Positions 39,296 through 48,398 of a stretch of 64,000 nucleotides of DNA are shown here, in pieces. Where the stretch lies: positions 124,001 to 188,000 of the forward strand of contig JAFEMX010000003.1 in NCBI GenBank assembly GCA_016892645.1, read 5' to 3'. The DNA is from Micrococcaceae bacterium RIT 802 (GTDB lineage: Bacteria > Actinomycetota > Actinomycetes > Actinomycetales > Micrococcaceae). The notes under the pieces are model-generated. The model was not told the DNA's origin, searched no databases, and saw only the letters and a program-made list of their open reading frames with translations. The translations under genes were made by a program, and so were the position numbers. Each line of letters opens with the position of its first letter. The first letter of the stretch is position 1.

Positions 39296-40318
39296 ATGCT
39301 GACCGCCTCCTACCTCCTCCTCGGCCTCGCCATCATCCTGGCGTGGCCGGCCCCCGTCGTGCTGTCGCACGCGCGGTGGACCTCCCGTTCGCCGTTCACC
39401 GCCCTGTTGCTCTGGCAGGCGATTGCCCTGGCCGGCGGCTTGTCGATGATCGGTGCCTTCCTGGTATGGGGCCTGGAACCGCTGGGGGACGACTTGTTGT
39501 CGGCCCTGCACGGCTTCTGGGGAGTGCTGACCGGCCGGCCGGGGGCCACGCAATTGACGGTCATCCATGTATTTGCCCTCAGTACGGCACTGCTCATCGG
39601 GGGCCACCTGGTATTCACCCTGTTGCTCACCGCCTACAAGGTCACCCGCCAGCGTGCCCGCCACCGCCGGTTGCTGGCCCTGCTCAGCGGACCATCCCCG
39701 TCCATCCCGGGCGCCGTCGTCGTCGAGCACCAGGCACCGGTGGCCTATTGCCTGCCGGGATTCAGCGGTTCGCTCACGGTCCTGTCCCGCGGGCTCCTTG
39801 ATTCACTCGACGCAGAGGGCCTGCGCGGCGTGATCGCCCACGAGCACGCCCACCTCGACCAGCGTCATGATCTGCTCGTGCTGGCCTTCGAGTCCTGGCA
39901 CCAGGCCCTGCCGTGGCTTCCGACCTCACGGCTGGCCCGGCTGGCCGTGCAGGAATTGATCGAAATGCTGGCCGACGACGCGGCCTTGGGCCAGGTATCC
40001 CGGGAGGACCTGCTGCGTTCCCTGATTGCTGTCTCCGCGGGTATGGGCGTCACGGACGGCAGTGGTGACGCTGCGGCTGCCGCCGTCCTGGGAAGCCCCG
40101 ACCGCGGGCGGGAAGCCACTTCCCCCCTCGCTCCTGCGTCCGGGCCGGGCCATGCAGCCGCGGTGCCCGGCGGCGAGCTGTCCTCGCTCCGGTTGCGCCG
40201 TCTGCTCAGCCCCGCTCCCGAGCTCCCCGTCGCGGGTCGGGCCACGGTCATGGGGACCTCGGTGCTGCTGATCGTCGTACCGACGCTGGCCTTGGTGGCT
40301 CCCGGCCTGCTCGTCTGA
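39296..40318 (+). CDS. M56 family (BlaR1/MecR1-like) membrane metallopeptidase
   Basis: A 340-residue membrane protein. Helices lie near residues 1-25, 35-60, 88-115 and at the C-terminus. The zinc motif HEHAH is at 182-186 (within AHEHAHLDQRHD), with EMLADDAA downstream supplying the third ligand region. There is no C-terminal penicillin-binding sensor domain as in BlaR1, so the signal is not beta-lactam binding through that module. It follows the BlaI-type gene by 29 bases and is expected to trigger its cleavage. Confidence 0.9.
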   Translation: MLTASYLLLGLAIILAWPAPVVLSHARWTSRSPFTALLLWQAIALAGGLSMIGAFLVWGLEPLGDDLLSALHGFWGVLTGRPGATQLTVIHVFALSTALLIGGHLVFTLLLTAYKVTRQRARHRRLLALLSGPSPSIPGAVVVEHQAPVAYCLPGFSGSLTVLSRGLLDSLDAEGLRGVIAHEHAHLDQRHDLLVLAFESWHQALPWLPTSRLARLAVQELIEMLADDAALGQVSREDLLRSLIAVSAGMGVTDGSGDAAAAAVLGSPDRGREATSPLAPASGPGHAAAVPGGELSSLRLRRLLSPAPELPVAGRATVMGTSVLLIVVPTLALVAPGLLV

Positions 40319-40330
40319 GGCCTCGGGCCA

Positions 40331-42436
40331 TCAGACGTCGATCTGCTCCATGTCCAGACGCTCGGCACCGGCGATGATGAACTCCTTGCGCGGGGCGACA
40401 TCGCTGCCCATCAACAGGTCGAACACCTGCTCCGCACGTTCGGCATCGGAAATGTTCACCCGCCGCAAGGTCCGGTGGCGGGGGTCCATCGTCGTCTCGG
40501 CCAGCTGTTCGGCATCCATCTCGCCCAGGCCCTTGTAGCGCTGGATGGGCTCCTTGTACTTCTTGCCCTGCGCCTCGAGGTCCTTCAAGACCGCGTGCAG
40601 CTCGTTTTCGGAGTACGTGTAGACCATTTCGTTGGGCTTGGTGCCGGAGTGGATGACCTCGACCCGGTGCAGCGGCGGCACGGCAGCGTAGACGCGCCCC
40701 TGTTCCACCATGGGGCGCATGTAGCGGAAGAACAGGGTCAGCAACAACGTGCGGATGTGAGCACCGTCGACATCGGCGTCCGTCATCAACACGACCTTGC
40801 CGTAACGGGCGGCGGAGATGTCGAAGCTTCGGCCCGACCCGGCGCCGACGACCTGGATCAAGGCCGCACATTCGGCGTTGGAGAGCATGTCGCCCACGGA
40901 GGCCTTCTGCACGTTGAGGATCTTTCCACGGATCGGCAACAGGGCCTGGAAGTCCGAGGAGCGGGCCAGCTTCGCGGTACCCAGTGCCGAATCACCCTCG
41001 ACGATGAAGAGCTCGGAACGGGCGACGTCGTCGCTGCGGCAGTCGGCGAGCTTCGTCGGCAGCGACGACGTTTCCAGCGCGCTCTTGCGCCGTTGGGTCT
41101 CCTTGTGGACGCGTGCCGAGATGCGTGACTTCATCTCGTTGACGACTTTTTCCAGCAAGGAGGTGGATTGCTGCTTGTCAGCCCGGGACGTGGAGGCCAG
41201 ACGGGCACCCAGCTGCTTCTCCACCACCCGTGAGACGATCTGCCGGACCGCCGAGGTCCCCAGGATTTCCTTGGTCTGGCCCTCGAACTGTGGTTCGGCC
41301 AAACGGACGGTCAGCACGGCCGTCATGCCGGCGGTGACGTCGTCCTTCTCGATCTTGTCATTGCCTGCCTTGAGCTTGCGCGCATTGGATTCGATGACCT
41401 TGCGGAAGGTCTTGAGCAATGCCTGCTCGAAACCGGTCTGGTGGGTTCCGCCCTTCGGGGTGGCGATGATGTTCACGAAGCTGCGAACCGTCGTGTCGTA
41501 ACCGATGCCCCAGCGGAGGGCGATGTCGACCTCGCAGTTCCGATCGACCTCCATCACCCGGCTGTGGCCGGTGTCGTCCAGGACGGGGACGGACTCCTTG
41601 AACGTACCGGTTCCCTGGATGCGCCAGATGTCGGTGACCGCCGGATCGTTGGCCAGGTAGTCGACGAACTCGGAGATGCCGCCGTCGTGGTGGAAGACCT
41701 CTTCGATGGCGCCGCCCTCGCTGGCGGTCCCAGCCAGTTTGCGTTCATCGCGCAGGGTGAGGCGCAGGCCGGGAACGAGGAAGGCGGTCTGGCGTGCCCG
41801 GGCCTCGAGCTCCTCATAGGAGAACTTCGCGTCGGCGGTGAAGATCTGGCGGTCCGCCCAGTAGCGGATTCGGGTTCCGGTGACTCCCCGCTTGGCCTTG
41901 CCGACAATGTCGAGTTCGGAGTTTTCGACGAACGCCTGGAATGGCGCGTCGGGCTTGGGCTTGCCCGTGTCCTTGAACCGACCCGGCTCGCCGCGCCGGA
42001 ATTGCATCTGGTACGTCTTGCCGCCACGGTCGACCTGGACGTCGAGACGGCCGGAAAGCGCATTGACAACGCTGGCGCCGACGCCATGGAGGCCGCCCGA
42101 AGCCGTGTAGGACCCCCCGCCGAACTTGCCACCCGCGTGGAGCTTGGTGAAAACCACCTCGACGCCGGTCAGCCCGGTCTTGGGTTCGACGTCGACCGGA
42201 ATGCCACGGCCGTCGTCGTGGATCTCGACCGAGCCGTCGGGGTGCAGGATGACGGTGATGGCCTGCCCGAATCCGCCCAGGGCCTCGTCAACCGAGTTAT
42301 CGATGATCTCCCAGAGGCAGTGCATGAGGCCACGGGAATCGGTGGAACCGACGTACATGCCGGGGCGTTTGCGTACGGCTTCCAGCCCCTCGAGCACGGA
42401 GAGGTGGCGTGCGTTGTACTCAGAACTCGGTGCCAC
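40331..42436 (-). CDS. parE: DNA topoisomerase IV-like subunit B
   Basis: A 701-residue type IIA topoisomerase ATPase subunit. The GHKL ATPase domain shows EIIDNSVDEA, DDGRGIPV and GLHGVGASVVNAL; the TOPRIM domain shows FIVEGDSALG and DADVDGAHI; the C-terminus has YKGLGEMDAEQL. It lacks the long insert of E. coli GyrB. The GTG at 42436 is chosen because AAGGAG precedes it; in-frame codons reach 42481 without such support. Its partner A subunit is encoded 8 kb away on the opposite strand, with the cytochrome bd module between. Confidence 0.92.
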   Translation of the reverse strand: MAPSSEYNARHLSVLEGLEAVRKRPGMYVGSTDSRGLMHCLWEIIDNSVDEALGGFGQAITVILHPDGSVEIHDDGRGIPVDVEPKTGLTGVEVVFTKLHAGGKFGGGSYTASGGLHGVGASVVNALSGRLDVQVDRGGKTYQMQFRRGEPGRFKDTGKPKPDAPFQAFVENSELDIVGKAKRGVTGTRIRYWADRQIFTADAKFSYEELEARARQTAFLVPGLRLTLRDERKLAGTASEGGAIEEVFHHDGGISEFVDYLANDPAVTDIWRIQGTGTFKESVPVLDDTGHSRVMEVDRNCEVDIALRWGIGYDTTVRSFVNIIATPKGGTHQTGFEQALLKTFRKVIESNARKLKAGNDKIEKDDVTAGMTAVLTVRLAEPQFEGQTKEILGTSAVRQIVSRVVEKQLGARLASTSRADKQQSTSLLEKVVNEMKSRISARVHKETQRRKSALETSSLPTKLADCRSDDVARSELFIVEGDSALGTAKLARSSDFQALLPIRGKILNVQKASVGDMLSNAECAALIQVVGAGSGRSFDISAARYGKVVLMTDADVDGAHIRTLLLTLFFRYMRPMVEQGRVYAAVPPLHRVEVIHSGTKPNEMVYTYSENELHAVLKDLEAQGKKYKEPIQRYKGLGEMDAEQLAETTMDPRHRTLRRVNISDAERAEQVFDLLMGSDVAPRKEFIIAGAERLDMEQIDV

Positions 42437-42687
42437 GGTGAACGTGCTCCTTGTCGACGACGGATTTCGGACCTTCTCCACGATAGTGCGCGGCAGCGGG
42501 ATTTCCCGGTTCCCGCGCCGTTGCGCTCACACCACCGGGTGCGGATGTTTCCGCGCCGTGGTATACGACACGCCGGAGAGGCGAATGCGGCCGGATCAGT
42601 ACGCGGTGAGCGAAAGTCGAGGGACGGTGAGATCATTCCCGCCCTTTAGCTGGTTGTATGGAGTACACGAGATCTAAGGAGGTCACC

Positions 42688-42915
42688 ATGACGGCAACAT
42701 CAGTGGCAACACGCGGACTGACCGCGCTCGATCGCTGCGACCGCTGCGGGGCACAGGCATATGTGCGAGCGGTTCTTGAGACCTCCGGCGGGGAGCTGCT
42801 TTTCTGCGGCCACCACGCACGCGATGTCGAAGCAAAGCTCCGTCCCATGAGCGCCGAATGGCAGGACGAGACCGACAAGCTTCATGAAAAGCCGGTCTAC
42901 GCCGACGAGGACTAG
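42688..42915 (+). CDS. DUF7455 small zinc-binding-type protein
   Basis: A 75-residue protein with CDRCGAQAYV near residue 18 and LFCGHHARD, a CxxC plus CGHH pattern that suggests one zinc site. This family is conserved beside sigA in actinobacteria; function is unknown. The ribosome binding site TAAGGAGGTCACC before the ATG is close to perfect, implying high expression. It ends before the large terminator shared with sigA. Confidence 0.88.
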   Translation: MTATSVATRGLTALDRCDRCGAQAYVRAVLETSGGELLFCGHHARDVEAKLRPMSAEWQDETDKLHEKPVYADED

Positions 42916-43040
42916 ATCCACTCCGGATCGTCCCTCGCCGGACGCCAGGACCACCAATGCGGGAACTGTGAGCACACGGTTCCCGCATTTTGCGTTCGCT
43001 CACCTTTTCCAGGATGGCCTGACGGGCCGGGCCCCACCCA

Positions 43041-43078
43041 CGCGAAAGGCCGGCTCCCGCGGGAGCCGGCCTTTCGCG
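43041..43078. terminator. bidirectional terminator, DUF7455/sigA
   Basis: A perfect inverted repeat with 18-base arms (CGCGAAAGGCCGGCTCCC and its complement) around a two-base centre. A/U-rich AAA/TTT segments inside the arms give a usable tail in both directions. Confidence 0.85.
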
Positions 43079-43111
43079 GTGGCCGGTGCACGCAGCACCG
43101 GCCCGCGCACT

Positions 43112-44377
43112 TTAGTCCAGATAGTCGCGCAACACCTGCGACCGCGAGGGGTGGCGCAACTTCGACATCGTCTTGGATTCGATCTGCCGGATCCGCTCAC
43201 GCGTAACGCCGTAGACCTTGCCGATTTCGTCTAAGGTCTTCGGCTGCCCGTCGGTGAGACCGAAGCGCATGGCCACGACGCCTGCTTCACGTTCGGACAG
43301 CGTATCGAGCACCGAATGCAGCTGTTCCTGCAGCAGCGTGAAGCTGACGGCGTCCGCGGGGACCACGGCTTCGGAGTCCTCGATGAGGTCGCCGAACTCG
43401 GAATCGCCATCCTCGCCCAAAGGGGTATGCAGTGAAATCGGCTCGCGGCCGTACTTCTGCACCTCGACGACCTTCTCCGGGGTCATGTCGAGTTCCTTGG
43501 CCAGCTCATCAGGAGTGGGTTCCCGGCCCAGATCCTGCAGCATCTGGCGCTGAACGCGAGCCAACTTGTTGATGACCTCGACCATGTGCACCGGAATGCG
43601 GATCGTGCGCGCCTGGTCGGCCATCGCACGTGTGATGGCTTGCCGAATCCACCACGTGGCGTAGGTGGAGAACTTGAAGCCCTTGGTGTAGTCGAACTTC
43701 TCGACCGCGCGAATCAGGCCAAGGTTGCCTTCCTGGATCAAGTCCAGGAAGAGCATTCCACGGCCGGTGTACCGCTTGGCCAGCGACACGACAAGCCGCA
43801 GGTTGGCCTCAAGCAGGTGGTTCTTGGCGATTTTTCCGTCGTGGACCACCTGTTCCAGATCCCAGTGCAACCGCTTGGGCAGGTCATCGCCTGCCTTGAG
43901 CTTCTCGGTTGCGTAGAGACCGGCTTCGATGCGCAAAGCCAGGTCCACTTCCTGCTCCGCGTTGAGCAGGGCAACTTTGCCGATCTGCTTCAGGTAGTCC
44001 TTCACCGGATCGGCAGTCGCGCCGGCAACGAGAACCTGCTGCTGGGGTGCGTCATCGTCATCGGAGGTGATGATGAACCCGCGCGCTTCGTCTTCGGGGG
44101 CGCCCGGATCTGCGGGTGCACCGGACTTCTCGGCGTCGGGCTTGGCCGCGGCAGCACCTTCCTCGTCGGACTCCTGCTCGGCCGTCGGGACGACGTCGTT
44201 GGATGCAGTATCAGACTCGGCGGCCTTCTTCGCCTTGTTTCCGGCCCTCGTCTTGGCTGCCTTTTGTTGGGGCGTCAGCTCGTCCGTCTCATCGGCTGTA
44301 TCCACAGAACCCGCCGCGGAAGCGGGATTCTTGCCCCGGCTGGTGGTGGCCTTGGAGCTTGATTTGGAAGCTGGCAC
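43112..44377 (-). CDS. sigA: principal RNA polymerase sigma factor
   Basis: A 421-residue sigma-70 of the RpoD/HrdB/SigA type. A disordered Ala/Lys/Glu-rich N-terminus (about 105 residues) precedes region 1.2 ([16 protein letters not shown]), region 2 ([51 protein letters not shown]), region 3 and region 4 ([30 protein letters not shown]). These recognise TTGACA/TATAAT-type promoters. The GTG at 44377 follows GAAAGG. The 5' leader contains a small GNRA-type hairpin at 44452-44467. Confidence 0.97.
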   Translation of the reverse strand: MPASKSSSKATTSRGKNPASAAGSVDTADETDELTPQQKAAKTRAGNKAKKAAESDTASNDVVPTAEQESDEEGAAAAKPDAEKSGAPADPGAPEDEARGFIITSDDDDAPQQQVLVAGATADPVKDYLKQIGKVALLNAEQEVDLALRIEAGLYATEKLKAGDDLPKRLHWDLEQVVHDGKIAKNHLLEANLRLVVSLAKRYTGRGMLFLDLIQEGNLGLIRAVEKFDYTKGFKFSTYATWWIRQAITRAMADQARTIRIPVHMVEVINKLARVQRQMLQDLGREPTPDELAKELDMTPEKVVEVQKYGREPISLHTPLGEDGDSEFGDLIEDSEAVVPADAVSFTLLQEQLHSVLDTLSEREAGVVAMRFGLTDGQPKTLDEIGKVYGVTRERIRQIESKTMSKLRHPSRSQVLRDYLD

Positions 44378-44638
44378 GAATTACCTTTCTCACGGATCGA
44401 CCGCGGTGCCACCTGACGGGTAACACCACTATGACCCTGTCAAGTCCGGGTTCCGCCGCAAGGCGGATCAGGATGAAGGGTCCAGTGGTTGAAACGCCTT
44501 CATCCGACCTTTTGTTCCCGGTTCCGCAAGCGGACCACCGGAAGAACGGCGTGAACCGTTCCAAGGACACGGACCCAACCGGGTCTGCGGGTACCAGTCT
44601 CTCACGTTTCGCTCCGATTCCGGACATCTGTCAGGCGT

Positions 44639-45766
44639 TTACGCCCTCCCGCTCCATGCCGTCTCCCGCCTCGTGGCCCACCGGGGAAGCTGCCCTCGAG
44701 ACCAGAAGGCATCCAGCAGCGCGGCCAGGCGATACCCCGGTTCCTCCGCACGGCACGTGGCTATGAGGGCATGGGCTCCGCTGCTGTGCCCCTTGGACCA
44801 CTCGATCCACGCGAGGATGCAGAGCAGGGCGCACCGGTCGGCACCTTGGGCGGCCGGCAACAGTCCCCTTCCGAGGTCCCATAGTCGCTCGAGGGTCCTC
44901 CAATGAGGTGCCCGGTCCGAATGTCCCAGCATGAACTCTCCGAGGTCTCGCAATTGCACGCGGGTTCCACCCTCACGCAATTGGCCAACCAATGCCTGTC
45001 TGGCCGCCGTACTCGACGCCCCAGCGGCAAAGGGCAACGCGTCCCTGACCATGTGCTCCCCCAACGCGGCCAGAAGCGCGCCCGCATCCGCGGGGTTGGA
45101 GCGCAGCCGGCTCAAAAGCTCCCGAGGTTCCTGGTCCAGGGCAGCACACCAGCGTTCGAGCCCTCGGATGATGCCCTTCCAGCCGTCTTCGGCCTGCCTC
45201 TGGGCATCCACGACCTCACGAACTGCTTCCACTGCCGGCCATGCACCATCGGAGGACCCGTCCCAGAGCTCGGGCACCGGGCTGCTGCCTTCGACCACCA
45301 TGCGCAGATTCGCATCGGAGAGCACGACCTCATCCAGGGGCCGTCCGTCCCCGGGGCAGCAGGCGGCATCGGTGCAAAAATAGGACCACCAGCGTTGGCG
45401 CCCGACCAGCCAGGCATCGTGGATCCGGTACCCGCACCGCTGGAGCTGCGTGGCAACGACGTCGATGAAGCCCTGACAGGGCAGCGGCTCCGCGATTCGT
45501 TCCTGCTCCGAGTAGACCACCAGACATGCGCCGTCGGCGTCAGGGGCGGCCCGCATGTAGTCCACCAGATGTCGGGCCAGTCTGCGGGTGGAGGGCAGGC
45601 CAAGCCCCGATCCAGGCAGGTCGATGCGCAGTGTGGCTTCGAGCGCGTTGCCCTGCATGATCAGGACGACCAGGCTCTCGCGCGGGTGGAACCCGAGCAT
45701 ATGGGGTACCAGCGAGATGACCCCTTCGGCGTCCGAAACGGAAAGTTGTCCCTGTGGGCTGTTCAT
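44639..45766 (-). CDS. DUF4192 protein
   Basis: A 375-residue protein of the DUF4192 family, common in actinobacteria near sigA and of unknown function. The N-terminal signature is intact: VSDAEGVISLVPHMLGFHPRESLVVL, followed by RLARHLVDYM. A conserved WWSYFCTDAACCPGDGRPLDE stretch (read in parts) contains Cys residues. The ATG at 45766 directly follows GGAGGC; an earlier ATG at 45784 is less likely. Confidence 0.87.
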   Translation of the reverse strand: MNSPQGQLSVSDAEGVISLVPHMLGFHPRESLVVLIMQGNALEATLRIDLPGSGLGLPSTRRLARHLVDYMRAAPDADGACLVVYSEQERIAEPLPCQGFIDVVATQLQRCGYRIHDAWLVGRQRWWSYFCTDAACCPGDGRPLDEVVLSDANLRMVVEGSSPVPELWDGSSDGAWPAVEAVREVVDAQRQAEDGWKGIIRGLERWCAALDQEPRELLSRLRSNPADAGALLAALGEHMVRDALPFAAGASSTAARQALVGQLREGGTRVQLRDLGEFMLGHSDRAPHWRTLERLWDLGRGLLPAAQGADRCALLCILAWIEWSKGHSSGAHALIATCRAEEPGYRLAALLDAFWSRGQLPRWATRRETAWSGRA

Positions 45767-45892
45767 GCCTCCACGCTGGGCCACCGGACCACCCGGGCCG
45801 GCACTCCCGCGGCAGACTGTTGATCAGCAGGCTACTGCGCGACGTGCGAGTTGTCCGTGAGGGGTTCGTCAGGGGATAGTGCGGGATGCTCG

Positions 45893-47239
45893 TCAGGCGC
45901 CACGGCGTCCGTCCCGGCGCCAACGGCGCTCCGAGATGGCCTGCAACAGCGGAACCACCACTACCCCCGACTCGGCGAGATGGGCGCGGGCCTTGCGTCG
46001 GGTCACCACGATACCCAACGCACCCAGGGCCAGCGGGATGAACTGGAAGGCAAGGGCCCAACGGAACGCGTCGAGGTTGTACAGCTCGCCGGTTCCATCG
46101 GACGCGGCGAACTGGACATCAAGGATCAGCCCGATGAAGTACACGCTGACCAATGCCGCGGTGAAACCACCGACATTGACGATGCCAGTTGCCGTGCCGG
46201 TGATCCGGGGAGCGTTGAATGTCCGGGCAAAATCGAATCCGATCATGGAACCCGGTCCCCCGACGGCTACCAGGACCATCATCAGGACCAGCACCGGAAC
46301 CGGTGCCGTCCCGGGCCACAGCAACACAGCGGCCCACGACATGGCGATCAGCGCGATGATGGCCAACGCCAGGGTCGACCGTCGCAAGGGGTGCCGGGAG
46401 ACGACGGCGCCGAAGACTGGCCCGAAGACCAACGCCACGAGAACGAAGATCGTCATCAAGCCGGAGGCCACGGTCGGATCCAGTCCCTGTCCGGAGACGA
46501 GGAAGGGATACCCCCACGCGAGCAGGAAGACGTTGGACGAGAACTGGAGTGCGAAGTGGGTCCAGAATCCCAGCCGCGTCCCCGGTTCCTGCCAGGCGCC
46601 GCGCAAGACGGCCAACGACTTGGCCTGGGGTCCTGACGGTAGCGGCGCGGCGCCCGGCGGCTGGTCGCGCACGGCCACCAGCGAAAGGACAAACGCCAAC
46701 ACGCACAGGGCAGCCAACGACAGGAAGGACGGCGTCCACCCGGCCCAGTGCATCAAGGCGACGAACGGCACCAGGCTCAGCAGTTGCCCCAGTTGTCCCA
46801 CCATTCCGGTGAATTGCGTGAGCATCGGTACGCGGTAGCCCGGAAACCAGGCCGAAATGAGCCGTATGACGGAAACGAAGGTCATGGCGTCGCCCGCGCC
46901 GACGAAAAACCGGCCGATCAACCCCGCCGGAACCGAAGTCGCCAAGGCCAACAACATCTGGCCGACGGCCATCAGCACGGCCCCGAAAATGATCAGGCGC
47001 CGTGACCCGAACTTATCGATCAGCAACCCCACGGGGATCTGCAACGCGGCATAGACGACGAGCTGGACCACGCTGAATGTCGCCAGGATCGAGGCACTGG
47101 CATCAAATCTTGCAGTGGCCTCCAGACCGGCCACCCCGAAACTAGTGCGCTGCGTGACTGCGACGAGGTAGGCGAAGACACCGATGCCCCAAACCCACCA
47201 GGCCTGACCAGAGCCGAGCCGGACGGCCCTGTCGCTCAT
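45893..47239 (-). CDS. major facilitator superfamily transporter
   Basis: A 448-residue transporter with 12 hydrophobic segments. The MFS loop between helices 2 and 3 reads GLLIDKFGSRRLI, and FFVGAGDAMTFVSVIRLISAWF and GFDFARTFNAPRITG are readable in helices 4-5 and 10. The substrate cannot be inferred. The ATG at 47239 overlaps the PAC2 gene stop (ATGA), so the two proteins are translationally coupled. Confidence 0.9.
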   Translation of the reverse strand: MSDRAVRLGSGQAWWVWGIGVFAYLVAVTQRTSFGVAGLEATARFDASASILATFSVVQLVVYAALQIPVGLLIDKFGSRRLIIFGAVLMAVGQMLLALATSVPAGLIGRFFVGAGDAMTFVSVIRLISAWFPGYRVPMLTQFTGMVGQLGQLLSLVPFVALMHWAGWTPSFLSLAALCVLAFVLSLVAVRDQPPGAAPLPSGPQAKSLAVLRGAWQEPGTRLGFWTHFALQFSSNVFLLAWGYPFLVSGQGLDPTVASGLMTIFVLVALVFGPVFGAVVSRHPLRRSTLALAIIALIAMSWAAVLLWPGTAPVPVLVLMMVLVAVGGPGSMIGFDFARTFNAPRITGTATGIVNVGGFTAALVSVYFIGLILDVQFAASDGTGELYNLDAFRWALAFQFIPLALGALGIVVTRRKARAHLAESGVVVVPLLQAISERRWRRDGRRGA

Positions 47240-48171
47240 CGACCACCTTCGTCGGAAGAACCCCTGGCCGCCTGTGACGACAAGAAAGCCTCGGCTGCCG
47301 AGGCGAGGTCGTCCCCATCTGGAACGTCCTCGTCCGGGGGAAGCAGCAACGAACGCATTTCCGAATCCGGGACATGGGCGTCGAAGCGCTGCTCGAAAGT
47401 GGACACCATCCGCTGGATCTCCGGCGTTTCCGCCACCTGCTCGGCGATCTGCCCCTCCACCTTCCGGGCTGCTTCGCGCAACTGGTCGGTGGGCAGGCCC
47501 AAGCTCAATGCGGCACCGAGGAATTCGAGGGCGGCCACGGCAGCTTGCGGATATTCGGAATCGGCCAAGTAGTGAGGTATGTGCAGGTCGTAGCCGACGA
47601 CGTCGCGCCCGTCCTCGTCGAGCCGCATTTCCAGCAAGTGGGCCGCCGCGGCGGGGATCTCCGCCGTTGGGTTCCACGTCGAGATGCCCTCGCGGAGATC
47701 CTGCCGGTTGCCGTGGACGGTAACGCCGATTCTGCGCGTGTGCGGAACCGGAAGCGGAGCCGCTCCGATGCCCGCCGTCAAACTGACGTTCAAGCCGCGT
47801 GCCAACAACACGACGGCGGCGGCGAATCGTTCCCACTGCAGATCCGGTTCCGAACCGGTGAGGAAGAGGAAATCCGTACCCAGACCATCGGTGAGTCGGT
47901 ACAACTCGATGGTCGGTGCCACATATTCGGTGAAGTGGTCAGCCGCCAATGACACATGCGGGCGCCGTTCCCGGTAGTTGACCAGCTGATCGGCATCGAA
48001 GGAGGCGACCAATTCCGATGCGAGCCCTCCGAGCAGTTCGCGGCGGACCTGCTGGCTGACGTGGCCTGCATCGGCGTGCCCAGCCAAGGAGACCAGCATC
48101 CCCAAACCCTGCAGGCGGGGGTCGTCGATGACCTCTTCGTTGAGCCTGACGAGGGACAGGGGATCAAGCAT
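47236..48171 (-). CDS. PAC2 (proteasome assembly chaperone-like) family protein
   Basis: A 311-residue protein of the PAC2 family (Rv2714-like), an alpha/beta fold related to purine nucleoside phosphorylases and to archaeo-eukaryotic proteasome assembly chaperones. It begins MLDPLSLVRLNEEVIDDPRLQGLGMLVSLAGHADAG (parts), and contains GIGAAPLPVPHTRRIGVTVHG and YDLHIPHYLADSEYPQAA. The biochemical role in actinobacteria is not settled. The ATG at 48171 follows GGAGACG. It is coupled to the MFS gene. Confidence 0.88.
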   Translation of the reverse strand: MLDPLSLVRLNEEVIDDPRLQGLGMLVSLAGHADAGHVSQQVRRELLGGLASELVASFDADQLVNYRERRPHVSLAADHFTEYVAPTIELYRLTDGLGTDFLFLTGSEPDLQWERFAAAVVLLARGLNVSLTAGIGAAPLPVPHTRRIGVTVHGNRQDLREGISTWNPTAEIPAAAAHLLEMRLDEDGRDVVGYDLHIPHYLADSEYPQAAVAALEFLGAALSLGLPTDQLREAARKVEGQIAEQVAETPEIQRMVSTFEQRFDAHVPDSEMRSLLLPPDEDVPDGDDLASAAEAFLSSQAARGSSDEGGR

Positions 48172-48398
48172 CGCGTCTCCTTCCAGGGACTCGGGACATG
48201 CACTCTCAGGCTTCAACACGCACACGGCCGAAAAGCTTCCCGGCACGTCCTCCAGTCTATCGGTTGGCCGGATGAGCCCCCCACGTCGTCCGCGCGGGAC
48301 GCGGGACCGAGTCCTGCGGCGCTACGATCGACGGTAGACGCAACATGCCTGCCGATTCGTCAACCGCGGCCCAACGGCCGCATTAAGGAATTCGTCCC

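Noticed and set aside
44452-44467. Small GNRA-type hairpin in the sigA leader as a regulatory element
   Set aside because: Only six base pairs in a GC-rich leader; nothing beyond chance supports regulation.
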